Of a DNA stretch of 12,312 nucleotides, positions 11,993-12,312 are shown piece after piece. Positions within the stretch are counted from its first letter, which is position 1, and the number at the start of each line of letters is the position of its first letter. The position numbers and the translations under genes were made by a program. Origin of the DNA: Thiobacillus sp. UBA6205 (GTDB lineage Bacteria; Pseudomonadota; Gammaproteobacteria; Burkholderiales; Thiobacillaceae); the NCBI GenBank assembly GCA_002421825.1, contig DISR01000040.1, forward strand, positions 1-12,312. The letters run 5' to 3'. The notes beneath the pieces were generated by a model. That model searched no databases and was not told the DNA's origin. It saw only the letters and a list, made by a program, of their open reading frames with translations.

Positions 11993-12312
11993 ATGGCAAG
12001 ATTCTCCGAACTCTCCCTGACTGCGCAAACCGCCTATGCGGAGCTGTTAGACCAGGCGCTGCACTTCGATCTGACCGGGCATGTCGGCAATCTTCATGGC
12101 AGCTTCCAGAAAAAAACGGTCAAGGGCCGTGACTACTGGTATTTCGCCTGGCGCGATCTGAACGGCAAGGTGCAGCAACTATACGTTGGCCCAGACTCCG
12201 AGCGCGTGCGCAAACTTCTGGACGATTTCGAACGTGCGCGCCAGCCGGAAAACAGGCTCGTTGAACTTTCACGGTCGTTCCTGGCGTTGGGCGGGCACGA
12301 AACCCTGCTCAA
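11993..12312 (+). CDS. GSU2403-type nucleotidyltransferase-fold protein (N-terminal 106 residues; runs off the window)
   Basis: The open frame from ATG 11993 to the edge encodes FSELSLTAQTAYAELLDQAL (4-23), GNLHGSFQKKTVKGRDYWYF and the segment QLYVGPDSERVRKLLDDFERAR, which I recognise as the conserved N-terminus of proteins annotated as GSU2403 family nucleotidyltransferase fold (NTP_transf_8). The catalytic domain would follow outside the window, so catalytic residues cannot be checked. Substrates of this family are unknown to me; members occur in accessory regions, sometimes beside a second small gene, and a toxin-antitoxin-like role is only a possibility. The AT-rich leader with a perfect dyad and no ribosome site fits acquired DNA. 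Confidence 0.7.
   Translation, partial: MARFSELSLTAQTAYAELLDQALHFDLTGHVGNLHGSFQKKTVKGRDYWYFAWRDLNGKVQQLYVGPDSERVRKLLDDFERARQPENRLVELSRSFLALGGHETLL

Overview
The window is GC-rich chromosomal DNA, most likely from a betaproteobacterium with a facultatively anaerobic, possibly sulfur-oxidising or denitrifying lifestyle. The evidence is the glyA-nrdR-ribD order, which is common in Betaproteobacteria; a class III (oxygen-sensitive) ribonucleotide reductase; a hemerythrin/DUF2249/heme-copper-oxidase-like cluster of the sort seen near nitrogen-oxide genes; and a gene resembling sulfur oxygenase/reductase. The taxonomic call is inference from gene content only.

Layout. 1-392 (-): 5' part of a sulfur-oxygenase/reductase-like gene, read away from glyA, with a good sigma70-type promoter overlapped by a near-consensus IscR type 1 (Rrf2 family) operator. 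588-1835 (+): glyA. 1837-2255: a self-contained element, a frameshifted four-helix-bundle (23S rRNA intervening-sequence protein) gene framed by 31-bp inverted repeats. 2257-2739 (+): nrdR. 2911-3999 (+): ribD. 4000-4282: nested inverted repeats and a 9-bp tandem repeat. 4283-5035 (+): SAM methyltransferase, meeting nrdG tail to tail. 8206-5032 (-): anaerobic ribonucleotide reductase in three pieces: nrdD without its glycyl-radical loop, a separate 62-residue glycyl-radical polypeptide, then (after a block of REP-like repeats) the activase nrdG. 8351-10854 (+): hemerythrin-like protein, DUF2249 protein and a polytopic heme-copper-oxidase/NnrS-like protein, ended by an intrinsic terminator. 10886-11500 (-): TRIC/UPF0126 membrane protein. 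11501-11992: mostly unassigned, AT-rich at its end. 11993-12312 (+): N-terminus of a GSU2403-type nucleotidyltransferase-fold protein behind a perfect 9-bp dyad.

How the genes fit. NrdR is the ATP/dATP-sensing repressor of ribonucleotide reductase genes, and the window also carries a class III reductase that could be its target. glyA and ribD supply one-carbon units and riboflavin. The divergent nrdD and hemerythrin promoters share a 144-bp intergenic region full of overlapping palindromes, which suggests joint control by an oxygen or nitric-oxide signal.

The most unusual feature is the density of dispersed structured repeats. REP-like hairpin units (A type: ATTGC...GCAAT; B type: ATCGC...GCGAT) occur at least eleven times in four gaps, including a three-module array and two perfect 62-bp inverted copies that bracket the DUF2249 gene. 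Together with the IscR-type operator on the sulfur gene, the split glycyl-radical subunit and the IVS-like element abutting nrdR, these are the items most worth following up.
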